Shown here piece after piece: positions 7,939-15,700 of a stretch of 45,317 bases of DNA. The notes beneath the pieces were generated by a model. That model worked only from the letters and a program-made list of their open reading frames with translations, was not told where the DNA came from and searched no databases. This DNA is from an uncultured Treponema sp. Its GTDB lineage: Bacteria > Spirochaetota > Spirochaetia > Treponematales > Treponemataceae. The stretch's first letter is position 1; the number at the start of each line of letters is the position of its first letter. The translations under genes were made by a program, and so were the position numbers. The DNA is taken from positions 1 through 45,317 of the forward strand of contig CALCEK010000276.1 of assembly GCA_937900125.1 (NCBI GenBank), in the 5' to 3' direction.

Positions 7939-7989
7939 TTTAGTTGATTTTTATTGAATTTCAACTTTTCTTTAGTTGATTTTCATTGA
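7939..7989 (+). repeat. Direct repeat upstream of the DUF4143 ATPase
   Basis: TTTAGTTGATTTTTATTGA (7939-7957) recurs at 7971-7989 with one mismatch, a period of 32 (three helical turns). The second copy includes the -35 box of the promoter at 7976-8004, so the pair could be binding sites for a regulator. Confidence 0.55.
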
Positions 7990-8004
7990 TTCGTACTGTA
8001 GTAT
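7976..8004 (+). promoter_or_regulatory. Promoter for the DUF4143 ATPase gene
   Basis: TTGATT (7976-7981), 17 bases, TAGTAT (7999-8004). Transcription would start near 8011, only about ten bases before the ATG at 8021 and on top of the AAGAGG ribosome-binding site, giving a very short leader. Confidence 0.55.
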
Positions 8005-8020
8005 ATATCAAGAGGTTCTT

Positions 8021-9184
8021 ATGGATGGTAAAATAAAGAGAATTCTTGATGTATCAGATTTGATTCAAAAAAAATCGCTTTTTTTGTTCGGTCCAAGACA
8101 GACTGGAAAATCGACACTGGTTGAACAGCTCACGGACGAAACTTTTGCCCTAAAGTGGAATCTTCTTAAAGGCAAACTTCGTCTGCAGATACAGTCAAAT
8201 CCAAGTTATTTGACGGAGCAGGTGGAGCTCCTTGATTTACGCGACTGTGCAATCTTTATAGATGAAATTCAATTATGCCCTGAGCTTTTGAACGAGTGCC
8301 ATCTTTTGATTGAAGATCGTAATATTCGCTTTCTTCTTACAGGTTCTTCTGCAAGGAAGTTGCGCTCTTATGGAACGAACCTTCTTGGAGGAAGGGCTTG
8401 GGAGCGTCATTTGCACCCCTTCACTTTTGCAGAAGTTGGAAATAATGCAAATTACAATCTTCCATTTATTTTTGAGCACGGGCTTTTGCCTTCTATGTTT
8501 TTTTCAACAGACATAGAAGAAGATTTGTCCTCATATATTGGAACTTATCTTACAGAAGAAATCTCTGCGGAAGGGACAGCCCGCAATTTAGGCGCATTTT
8601 CCCGCTTTTTAAGAACGGCGGCATTGACAAACGGTCAGCTTTTAAATTTTTCAAACATTGCAAGCGATTCTCAGGTTCCTGTTCAGACTGTAAAGCAGTG
8701 GTACAAAGTTCTGGAAGACACCTTGCTCGGCTTTATGGTGGAACCCTATACAGCAGGTAAAAAAAGAAAGAGTGTAAGCACTTCAAAGTTTTATCTTTTT
8801 GACATTGCAGTTGCCAGGACGCTTCAAAATATTGCCGTTCCCTCTGAAGGAAACGAAGAATTCGGTGAATTTTTTGAGCAGCTTGTCTGTATGGAGCTAA
8901 AGGCATGGATTTCCTATAAAAGTCCGCGTTCCCGTCTTACATTCTGGCGAACAACAAGCGGAAATGAAGTTGACTTTTGCCTGGATGATAGCCTTGCAAT
9001 AGAAGTCAAATCAACAGATTCCGTAACCGACAGGCACTTGAAAGGACTAAAAACCTTACGGGAAGAAGGAATCTTTAAGCGCTATATCGTAGTCTGCCGT
9101 GAGGAATACCCGCGTAAGGTGGACGGAATAGAGATTCTCCCATGGAAATATTTCTTTGACTCTTTGTGGAAAGAAGAAAAATAA
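8021..9184 (+). CDS. AAA_14/DUF4143 ATPase
   Basis: 387 residues. Walker A is FGPRQTGKST near residues 23-32. Walker B is CAIFIDEIQ, followed by LLTGSSARKL, the usual signature of the AAA_14 domain. The DUF4143 C-terminal half contains FGEFFEQLVCMEL and the nuclease-like WRTTSGNEVDFCLD and IEVKST segments (E..D..E-x-K). I choose the ATG at 8021, with AAGAGG upstream, over an in-frame TTG 45 bases earlier. The family is widespread, usually a solitary accessory gene; no biochemical role is established. It is the third P-loop ATPase placed between glycan genes here and has its own promoter, so it is probably an independent insertion. Confidence 0.88.
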   Translation: MDGKIKRILDVSDLIQKKSLFLFGPRQTGKSTLVEQLTDETFALKWNLLKGKLRLQIQSNPSYLTEQVELLDLRDCAIFIDEIQLCPELLNECHLLIEDRNIRFLLTGSSARKLRSYGTNLLGGRAWERHLHPFTFAEVGNNANYNLPFIFEHGLLPSMFFSTDIEEDLSSYIGTYLTEEISAEGTARNLGAFSRFLRTAALTNGQLLNFSNIASDSQVPVQTVKQWYKVLEDTLLGFMVEPYTAGKKRKSVSTSKFYLFDIAVARTLQNIAVPSEGNEEFGEFFEQLVCMELKAWISYKSPRSRLTFWRTTSGNEVDFCLDDSLAIEVKSTDSVTDRHLKGLKTLREEGIFKRYIVVCREEYPRKVDGIEILPWKYFFDSLWKEEK

Positions 9185-9319
9185 AGACAAAATGAACTGC
9201 CCTGTTTTTTTCATTGTTATATGCTGGATTTGTCCATTGTAAGTTGCTGAATATGGACTTTTGCTCTGTTTTTTTGAAAAGTAGCAAAGACTAAATTATA
9301 CATAGTTTCTCAATTATTG

Positions 9320-9345
9320 CCCGAATACGCTTCGGGTAGTTTTTA
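9320..9345 (+). terminator. Rho-independent terminator
   Basis: CCCGAA-TACGC-TTCGGG hairpin (9320-9336) followed by TAG and a run of five T. It lies about 135 bases after the DUF4143 ATPase gene and before gmd, separating the two transcription units. Confidence 0.6.
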
Positions 9346-9408
9346 TCTTCATACACATTTTACATCATTCTAAACATACAAATTTTTCTCAACAAGGAGA
9401 CACAAATC

Positions 9409-10485
9409 ATGTCAAACATCGCCCTCATAACCGGAATAACCGGTCAGGACGGCTCTTTTCTTGCAGAATTCCTCTTGGAAAAGGGCTACGAAGTGCACGG
9501 CATCATCCGCCGCTCGTCATCATTCAACACAGGCCGCATCGAGCACCTGTACCTAGAGGATGCAATCGAGGACATGCACAAGAACCGCAAGGTCTATCTG
9601 CATTACGGCGACCTCACCGATTCTGAAAGTCTTATCCGCCTCATCCGCGAGATAAAGCCCACTGAAATCTACAATCTCGGCGCGCAGAGCCATGTTCAGG
9701 TCAGCTTTGAAGTGCCTGAATACACCGCCGACTGTGACGCTACCGGCGTTCTCCGCTTTCTGGAAGCAGTGCACTTTCTCGGAATGGAAAAGACCTGCCG
9801 TATCTACCAGGCATCCACCTCCGAGCTGTTCGGACTTGTGCAGGAAATCCCCCAGAAAGAGACGACCCCGTTCTATCCGCGCTCTCCGTATGCCGTCGCC
9901 AAGATGTACGGCTTTTGGATTATGAAGAACTACCGCGAGTCTTACGGCATGTTCTGCTCGAACGGAATTCTCTTCAATCACGAGTCAGAACGCCGCGGCG
10001 AGACTTTCGTTACCCGCAAAATAACGCTTGCCGCAAGTCGCATCGCACAGGGATTGCAGAAAAAACTCTACCTTGGAAACCTGAACGCGCTCCGCGACTG
10101 GGGATATGCGCGTGACTACGTTGAATGTATGTGGCTCATCTTGCAGCAGGACAAGCCCGATGACTTTGTGGTTGCGACAGGCGAGCAGCATTCCGTGCGC
10201 GAGTTTTGCCAATATGCTTTCCGAGAGGCGGGAATTGAGATTGAGTTCAAGGGCGAGGGCGTGAACGAGAAGGGCTACAACAAGGCGACAGGCGAAGTTC
10301 TGATTGAAGTTGACCCGAAATACTTCCGCCCGGCAGAGGTTGAGACGCTGCTTGGCGACCCGACAAAGGCGAAGAAAATCCTCGGCTGGAATCCGACAAA
10401 GACAAGTTTCCCAGAGCTTGTTAGAATAATGATGAAGCATGATATGGAGTATGTGAAGGCGGAAAAAACGCTTCACCAGAGGTAA
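9409..10485 (+). CDS. gmd: GDP-mannose 4,6-dehydratase
   Basis: 358 residues, full length for the family. It converts GDP-D-mannose to GDP-4-keto-6-deoxy-D-mannose in the cytoplasm, the first step to GDP-L-fucose. The N-terminal motif GITGQDGSFLAEFL (residues 9-22) binds NADP. IIRRSSSFNTGRIEHLY, LGAQSHV, the catalytic STSELFG with YPRSPYAVAK (Y-x3-K), LFNHESERRG and the RDWGYA segment are all diagnostic. The ATG at 9409 is preceded by AAGGAGACACAAATC. Its partner fcl follows at 10967, after a hicBA insertion. GC content is higher than in the neighbouring accessory genes. The identification is firm. Confidence 0.97.
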   Translation: MSNIALITGITGQDGSFLAEFLLEKGYEVHGIIRRSSSFNTGRIEHLYLEDAIEDMHKNRKVYLHYGDLTDSESLIRLIREIKPTEIYNLGAQSHVQVSFEVPEYTADCDATGVLRFLEAVHFLGMEKTCRIYQASTSELFGLVQEIPQKETTPFYPRSPYAVAKMYGFWIMKNYRESYGMFCSNGILFNHESERRGETFVTRKITLAASRIAQGLQKKLYLGNLNALRDWGYARDYVECMWLILQQDKPDDFVVATGEQHSVREFCQYAFREAGIEIEFKGEGVNEKGYNKATGEVLIEVDPKYFRPAEVETLLGDPTKAKKILGWNPTKTSFPELVRIMMKHDMEYVKAEKTLHQR

Positions 10486-10490
10486 GTACC

Positions 10491-10519
10491 TTGCTTTTTG
10501 ATTTTTTAGGTGCTATATT
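10491..10519 (+). promoter_or_regulatory. Promoter for hicB
   Basis: TTGCTT (10491-10496), 17 bases, TATATT (10514-10519), followed by a perfect AAGGAGG ribosome-binding site at 10524-10530 before the ATG at 10538. Confidence 0.5.
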
Positions 10520-10537
10520 TTAAAAGGAGGTATAAAA

Positions 10538-10738
10538 ATGACATTGCGTGTAGTTTTGGAATATGATGATGTTATTGACTCTTGGGCTGCATATTGTCCT
10601 GAAGTGCCGGGAATAAATTCCTGCGGTGCTACCCAGGAAGAAGCCGCCACAAATTTCAAAGAAGCTGCAGAGTTGTTTTTTGAACCTTCTGACTTTCTTA
10701 TACCTGAAAAATCAAAAGTATTACAGATGGTTGTATAA
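10538..10738 (+). CDS. hicB: HicB-family antitoxin
   Basis: 66 residues with the HicB partial RNase H-like fold: a first strand LRVVLEYDD, then WAAYCPEVPGINSCGAT and the helix EEAATNFKEAAELFF. The short length, with no added DNA-binding domain, is normal for HicB. It should bind and inhibit HicA, the mRNA interferase encoded immediately downstream (stop TAA and ATG adjoin). It has its own promoter and a perfect AAGGAGG site, and it lies between gmd and fcl, two genes of one pathway, so the pair is probably an insertion. Confidence 0.85.
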   Translation: MTLRVVLEYDDVIDSWAAYCPEVPGINSCGATQEEAATNFKEAAELFFEPSDFLIPEKSKVLQMVV

Positions 10739-10954
10739 ATGCCAGTACGATTATCTGCAAAACAAATAGTTTCTGTTCTAAAAGATAATGATTTTGTGCT
10801 TGTCGGACAGAAAGGTTCTCATTAAAAATGGCATAATCTAGACACAGGGGCAACAACTATTGTTCCTTGTCATGGAAATAATCAAATTGCTATAGGAACA
10901 ATCTATTCAATTATCAGGGCTTCAAAACTTGATAAAAGTCTGTTTGGCTTCTAA
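10739..10954 (+). pseudogene. hicA: HicA-family toxin gene broken by a nonsense codon
   Basis: Starting at the ATG directly after hicB, the frame encodes 71 codons with the HicA pattern: LSAKQIVSVLKDNDFVLVGQKGSH, then KWHNLDTGATTIVPCH, and IAIGTIYSIIRASKLD. A single TAA at 10823-10825 sits directly after the catalytic histidine of GSH, where relatives have an ordinary residue. CAA or TAT to TAA would each be one base change. The rest of the frame has no other lesion, so the mutation is recent, or the sequence has an error. The expected product, 28 residues, lacks most of the fold and should be inactive. Confidence 0.85.
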
Positions 10955-10966
10955 TTAGGAATACTT

Positions 10967-11938
10967 ATGAACAAATCATCAAAAATCTACGTTGCAGGGC
11001 ATCGCGGGCTTGTTGGTTGCGCCATTGTCAAGGCTCTTTCCGAAAAAGGCTATGCGAACATCGTCTCTCGCACGCACTCGGAGCTTGACTTACTAAATCA
11101 AGCCGCCGTAAATGACTTTTTCGCAAAAGAAAAACCTGAGTATGTTTTCCTTGCTGCGGCGCATGTGGGCGGAATCGGGGCGAACTCAACATATCCTGCT
11201 GACTTCATCTACCGAAACATGGTAATCGGCTTTAACGTGGTGGAGGCTGCCCGTGTGAACGGGGTGAAAAAGCTGATGAACCTCGGCTCTACCTGCATCT
11301 ACCCCAAGATGGCGGAGCAGCCGATTAAAGAGGAGTCGCTTTTGACAGGCGCACTTGAGCCGACGAACGATGCCTACGCCTTAGCCAAAATCAGCGTGAT
11401 AAAGCTCTGTACCGCGTACAACAAGCAGCACGGCACGAATTTCCTTTCCGTCATGCCCACGAATCTTTACGGTCTTGGCGACAACTACGAATTGCAGGGA
11501 AGCCACGTTTTCCCTGCGATGATTCGCAAGTTCCACGAGGCAAAGGCGAGCGGAGAAGATGTGGTGTACCTCTGGGGCGACGGCTCTCCCTTGCGCGAGT
11601 TCCTGTTTGCTGGCGACCTTGCTGATGCTGTCGTTTACCTTATGGAAAACAAAAATGCCACTGACCTCCGCACGCCAACAGGCGACTTTGTGAATGTGGG
11701 AACTGGCAGTGAATGCACTATTAAGGAACTTGCCGCGACGGTGCGCGATGTGGTGTATGCCGACGCTCCGAACCGCACCTGCCGCATGGAATGGGATTCT
11801 TCTAAGCCGAATGGTACACCGAGAAAACTATGTGATGTAACTCGCCTGACTGCGCTGGGCTGGAAAGCAAAAACTGACTTACGCGAAGGCGTAAAAATTG
11901 CTTACGCGGACTTTTTGCATGGCGACGTGAGAAAATAA
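10967..11938 (+). CDS. fcl: GDP-L-fucose synthase
   Basis: 323 residues, the usual length. It epimerises and reduces GDP-4-keto-6-deoxymannose to GDP-L-fucose with NADPH. The nucleotide motif is GHRGLVG (residues 12-18). AAAHVGGIGANSTYPADF, the catalytic LGSTCIYP and YALAKISVIKLC (Y-x3-K), TNLYGLGDNY, and LWGDGSPLREFLF follow in order and are diagnostic for the WcaG/Fcl family. TTAGGA lies upstream of the ATG at 10967, 12 bases after the end of the hicA frame. With gmd this shows that the locus makes a fucose-containing glycan or supplies fucose to one. Confidence 0.97.
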   Translation: MNKSSKIYVAGHRGLVGCAIVKALSEKGYANIVSRTHSELDLLNQAAVNDFFAKEKPEYVFLAAAHVGGIGANSTYPADFIYRNMVIGFNVVEAARVNGVKKLMNLGSTCIYPKMAEQPIKEESLLTGALEPTNDAYALAKISVIKLCTAYNKQHGTNFLSVMPTNLYGLGDNYELQGSHVFPAMIRKFHEAKASGEDVVYLWGDGSPLREFLFAGDLADAVVYLMENKNATDLRTPTGDFVNVGTGSECTIKELAATVRDVVYADAPNRTCRMEWDSSKPNGTPRKLCDVTRLTALGWKAKTDLREGVKIAYADFLHGDVRK

Positions 11939-11943
11939 AAAAA

Positions 11944-12034
11944 GGCGGGCGGGCGGTGAACTTTGCATTTTTTTTGTTGGCAACTGCTTTTTTTGTAAAA
12001 TGTAAAATTCTTGTAAAACAGTTTTTCGCCCGCC
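11944..12034 (+). other. Gap between fcl and ptsI with GC-rich inverted arms
   Basis: In the 234-base gap GGCGGGCG (11944-11951) can pair with CGCCCGCC (12027-12034) across an AT-rich loop of about 75 bases containing several T runs. It might end fcl transcription, but the loop is long. I see no gene here. Confidence 0.25.
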
Positions 12035-12137
12035 GTTCTTGAAGTTTTTCCTGTCTTCTTTTTTTTTGACATTTCATCTCGAGTTAAAAAACCAAATCCC
12101 TCCATTCCACACAAAAAATTCCCGCATTTTTATTTGA

Positions 12138-12166
12138 TTGACCATTATACTAAACATCGGTATAAT
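12138..12166 (+). promoter_or_regulatory. Strong promoter of ptsI with no room for a leader
   Basis: TTGACC (12138-12143), exactly 17 bases, perfect TATAAT (12161-12166). The ATG of ptsI is at 12173, six bases after the -10 box, so transcription should begin at or next to the A of the start codon. Confidence 0.8.
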
Positions 12167-12167
12167 G
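12143..12167. promoter_or_regulatory. Inverted repeat over the ptsI promoter, candidate operator
   Basis: CATTATAC (12143-12150) and its exact reverse complement GTATAATG (12160-12167) are separated by nine bases. The right arm contains the -10 box and the left arm touches the -35 box. A dimeric repressor here would block RNA polymerase. Confidence 0.55.
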
Positions 12168-12172
12168 TTGTT

Positions 12173-13876
12173 ATGAATATCATTCTGGGAATTTCGGCAG
12201 CGAGCGGAATTGGGATTGGCAACGTCTTTATTTTGCCTGAGCGGCAGGAAAAAATTATTCCAAAACACCAAATTTCTGAGCAAGAAGTAGCGCAAGAATG
12301 GAAACGCTTTGAAGATGCCTCTGAAGCCGTCAGTGAAAAAATCAAAGCCCATTCAAAATCGCTTGACCCTGAAAATCTTCAGCGGGTTATTTTTGAAACT
12401 TATCTTTTAATGCTGACCGACCCTGTTTTTACAAAGGAGCTAAAAGATTCGCTTGAATACTCTAGAATGAATATTGAATTTATCTTAAAAACAAAAACAG
12501 AAGAATATGCGGAACGTTTGCGGAATTCAGGAAATGATTATCTTGCTGAACGTTCTCACGATATTGAAGATGTTTTTGGACAAGTGATGGACATTTTGCT
12601 TGATTACCACGCCTTTAACATTGACGAAGTTCCAGATGGCGCAGTTCTTGTTGCCAGTTCAATGAAAACGAGCGACACCGTAATCTTAAGCAAACGGAAA
12701 ATTGCAGGACTCGCCCTAACAGAAGGAGGCGTTTCTAGCCACGTTGCAATTCTTGCCAAAAGCTACAGCATTCCAGCGGTTGTGGGCCTAGAAAATATCG
12801 TAAAAATTCTACACGACGGCGAACAAGTGATTGTAGACGGAATCCTTGGAGAAATTATTGCAAGCCCTGATTCTGCCACCCTTATTGAATACAAAACGCA
12901 AATTGCGGCGCAAGAAAAATACATTCTTTCGCTAAAAAAATTCCGCGACAAAAAAGCCGTTACCGCTGACGGAACAGAATTTAATCTTTACGCAAACATT
13001 GGAACTCCCGAAGAAGCCGCAATCGCACTTGAAGAAGGTGCCGATGGAATCGGGCTTTTTAGAACAGAATTCCTTTTTATGAATACTTTGCAAAAACTTT
13101 CTACAGGGGGAGCGTTTTCTTCTTCAATCAGCGAAGAAACTCAATTTGAAGCCTACAAGGAAGTTTTGAGCATTATGGGCGACCGTCCCGTTACAATTAG
13201 AACGCTTGACGCGGGCGGAGACAAATTGGTGTCCCTAAAAGAAATTCCGTCTATGAACGAAAAAAATCCGCTGATGGGATTACGCGCAATTAGAATGTCG
13301 CTTTTTTATCCGCAGGTTTTTCGCACACAATTACGCGCACTTTACCGAGCGGGTGTTTACGGAAACTTGCGAATCATGCTCCCGCTTATAACAGATGTTT
13401 CGCAGGTAGAAACAGTTCTTGGCATTGCGCGTGGAGTTCAGATGAGTTTAAAAGCTGATGGCATTGAATACAATCCAAATGTTCCGATTGGAATTATGAT
13501 CGAAACTGCGGCGGCGGCAATTTGTTCCGATTGTCTTGCGCCCCACTGCGCATTTTTTTCGCTTGGAACAAACGATTTAACCCAGTACACCATAGGCATT
13601 GACCGTGAAAATCCAGCGGTTGCACCAAATTACAACGAATTCCATTTGGCAGTTTTAAGAATGATTCAATTCACCATAAAAGCCGCACAAAATGAAAAAA
13701 TTCCGCTTTCTGTTTGCGGAGAAATGGCGGGCAGAAAAGAAAGTGCCATCATTTTAGCGGGAATGGGAATCCGCAATTTAAGTATGTCGCCAAAACAAAT
13801 TCCAATCATAAAGGAAACGCTTTCGCAATTTACAATTCAAGAATTGCAAAACATTTCTAGCAGTTCGCTTTTTTAG
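12173..13876 (+). CDS. ptsI: Phosphoenolpyruvate-protein phosphotransferase (Enzyme I)
   Basis: 567 residues, close to the 575 of E. coli EI. It takes phosphate from phosphoenolpyruvate and passes it to HPr in the sugar PTS. The start MNIILGISAASGIGIGN is the typical N-terminus. The phosphorylated histidine is in GGVSSHVAIL, residue 190 by my count, against 189 in E. coli. The C-terminal PEP-binding barrel has GIGLFRTEFLFM, the TIRTLDAGGDK segment, IGIMIETAAA, SLGTNDLTQYT and the CGEMAG loop with the catalytic cysteine. No HPr gene is adjacent. No Shine-Dalgarno sequence precedes the ATG, and the promoter position predicts a leaderless mRNA. The next gene starts 13 bases after the stop. Confidence 0.97.
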   Translation: MNIILGISAASGIGIGNVFILPERQEKIIPKHQISEQEVAQEWKRFEDASEAVSEKIKAHSKSLDPENLQRVIFETYLLMLTDPVFTKELKDSLEYSRMNIEFILKTKTEEYAERLRNSGNDYLAERSHDIEDVFGQVMDILLDYHAFNIDEVPDGAVLVASSMKTSDTVILSKRKIAGLALTEGGVSSHVAILAKSYSIPAVVGLENIVKILHDGEQVIVDGILGEIIASPDSATLIEYKTQIAAQEKYILSLKKFRDKKAVTADGTEFNLYANIGTPEEAAIALEEGADGIGLFRTEFLFMNTLQKLSTGGAFSSSISEETQFEAYKEVLSIMGDRPVTIRTLDAGGDKLVSLKEIPSMNEKNPLMGLRAIRMSLFYPQVFRTQLRALYRAGVYGNLRIMLPLITDVSQVETVLGIARGVQMSLKADGIEYNPNVPIGIMIETAAAAICSDCLAPHCAFFSLGTNDLTQYTIGIDRENPAVAPNYNEFHLAVLRMIQFTIKAAQNEKIPLSVCGEMAGRKESAIILAGMGIRNLSMSPKQIPIIKETLSQFTIQELQNISSSSLF

Positions 13877-13889
13877 CGCAAGGTAAAAA

Positions 13890-15344
13890 ATGAAAAAAAA
13901 GAAACCTGATTTTTCAAAACCAAAAGAATCCTCGATTCCACAAAAATTTGATTCTCCTTTTTCTGAAGAAAAGACATATTTTAATTTGCCACTAATTGTT
14001 ATTGCAGGTCGCCCGAATGTTGGAAAATCGACTTTGTTCAATGCGCTTACACACACAAAACGCGCCATAACAGACCCAACACCTGGTGTTACTCGCGACC
14101 CAGTGGAAGACACTTGTTTTATAAACGGATTTCCAGTTCGACTTGTTGACACAGGGGGCTACAAATTAACACGCGATTTAAAAAGTCGCGAAAGTGAAAT
14201 GGACGACCTTGTTGTTGACCGCACACTTGAAATGTTAGAAAAAGCAGACCGCATTCTTCTTTTGCTTGATGCTGCGGAATTAAATGCAGAAGACCTTGAG
14301 CTAATTCAAAAACTTAGAACTTACAAAGAAAAATTGCTTGTTGCCGTAAACAAAACGGAAGGCGGCAAAAATCTAAATCTTGCCTATAATTATTTTCAGT
14401 TGGGATTTGAAAATCTCACTTTTATTTCGGCAAGCAGGGGCGACAATCTTGAAGAGCTTTCGGAGCGCATTGTGAGCGGTTTGGACTTTTCCCACGTTAC
14501 AGAAGGCGAAAAAGAGGAACGGGCAATTCGCATCGCAATTCTTGGAAAGCCCAACACAGGAAAATCAACATTGAGCAATGCCTTAACTCACACAAATGCA
14601 AGTATTGTAAGCGATTACGCAGGAACAACCCGCGATGTTGTTGAAGGAAGTTTTCGCTACAACGGCCACGACATTGAGATTTTAGACACCGCAGGAATCA
14701 GGCGAAAAGCAAAAGTTTCTGAAAACGTTGAATATTATTCTGTAAACCGCGCAATTAAAACTTTGGACAATTGCGACATTGCGCTGATTATGATTGATGC
14801 CACCGAAGGTTTGAGCGAGCAGGACAAAAAAATTACAGCTCTTGCATTTGAAAAAGGGCGCGGAATTATTTTTGTGCTAAACAAATGGGATTTAATGGAA
14901 GACCAAGGCACAAAGGCAATCAAAAATGCAAAAGACTGGATTCAGACAATGTTTGGACAAATGAATTGGGCTCCAATTGTTACAATAAGCGCGAAAAATT
15001 CAGACGGCTTAAAAAATCTGATGAACATCGTGCTTTTAATTTACGAACAATTAACGCGCAAAGTAGAAACTTCTGCCTTGAACATGGCGTTAAACGATTG
15101 GCTTTTTAAGTATCCGCCGCCAGCAACAAAAGCTATTCATTTTAAAATCCGCTACATGACGCAAACGGGAACAAATCCCGTAACATTTTTACTTTTTGCA
15201 ACGCGCCCCGACAATGTGCCAGAAAATTACGTCACTTATTTAAAAAACAGGATTCGTGCCGACTTGGGATTTGACCAAATTCCTATTCAATTAGAAATGA
15301 AAGAAAGCCGAAAAAAGTGGCAGGACAGGGAAAAATCTGACTGA
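13890..15344 (+). CDS. der: Ribosome-assembly GTPase Der (EngA)
   Basis: 484 residues with the two tandem GTPase domains unique to Der. Domain 1 has GRPNVGKST, DTGG and NKTE. Domain 2 has GKPNTGKST, the DTAGIRRK switch II, NKWD and SAKNSDG. The C-terminal KH-like domain runs from about residue 395 (LNDWLFKYPPP to PVTFLLFATRP). It helps mature the large ribosomal subunit. A lysine-rich extension of about 35 residues precedes the first domain. In domain 1 the usual NKxD is NKTE, a variation of the specificity aspartate that deserves a check. Its stop shares one base with the start of the next gene. Confidence 0.97.
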   Translation: MKKKKPDFSKPKESSIPQKFDSPFSEEKTYFNLPLIVIAGRPNVGKSTLFNALTHTKRAITDPTPGVTRDPVEDTCFINGFPVRLVDTGGYKLTRDLKSRESEMDDLVVDRTLEMLEKADRILLLLDAAELNAEDLELIQKLRTYKEKLLVAVNKTEGGKNLNLAYNYFQLGFENLTFISASRGDNLEELSERIVSGLDFSHVTEGEKEERAIRIAILGKPNTGKSTLSNALTHTNASIVSDYAGTTRDVVEGSFRYNGHDIEILDTAGIRRKAKVSENVEYYSVNRAIKTLDNCDIALIMIDATEGLSEQDKKITALAFEKGRGIIFVLNKWDLMEDQGTKAIKNAKDWIQTMFGQMNWAPIVTISAKNSDGLKNLMNIVLLIYEQLTRKVETSALNMALNDWLFKYPPPATKAIHFKIRYMTQTGTNPVTFLLFATRPDNVPENYVTYLKNRIRADLGFDQIPIQLEMKESRKKWQDREKSD

Positions 15345-15700
15345 TGGCGTATCTTATTGGCGAAGTTGAGCAGCTTACAGGAATTAAGCCCTATGTTTTG
15401 CGCTATTGGGAATCGGTGATGCCAGGCTTTGCGCCACAAAAAGATTCTCACGGGCGACGCATTTACACGCAACGCGAAATTGACATAATCAGCCGTTTGA
15501 AATTTTTGATTTACGAAAAACGATTTACAATTGATGGCGCGCGTAAACAATTGATTCATGAAACTGAACTTATGGATAGGGCTACTTCTGGGATTGAGGC
15601 GATTCACAAAATGCGGGAAACGCTGGGAACTCTTTACCTAGAGCTAAAAACTAAACGCGAAAATCGCGGTGTTTTGGAAAACAAAAATGAAAAAAATTGA
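15344..15700 (+). CDS. MerR-family HTH protein
   Basis: 118 residues. The N-terminal winged helix has YLIGEVEQLTGIKPYVLRYWE, then GRRIYTQREIDIISRLKFLI, the MerR DNA-binding signature over residues 3-70. A short helix (ARKQLIHETE) follows and there is no effector-binding domain. Such short MerR proteins are usually regulators of neighbouring or stress genes. The ATG shares its A with the TGA of der, so translation is coupled. The gene after it starts 14 bases before its stop, giving a compact ptsI-der-merR-methyltransferase run. The regulator's target is unknown. Confidence 0.85.
   Translation: MAYLIGEVEQLTGIKPYVLRYWESVMPGFAPQKDSHGRRIYTQREIDIISRLKFLIYEKRFTIDGARKQLIHETELMDRATSGIEAIHKMRETLGTLYLELKTKRENRGVLENKNEKN

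Noticed and set aside
9553..9981. 142-codon minus-strand frame within gmd
   Set aside because: It is a shadow of the GC-richer gmd gene, with no start signal and no family.
10829..10840. Restart ATG after the hicA stop
   Set aside because: The ATG at 10828 is out of frame and followed almost at once by TAA, so it cannot rescue the toxin.
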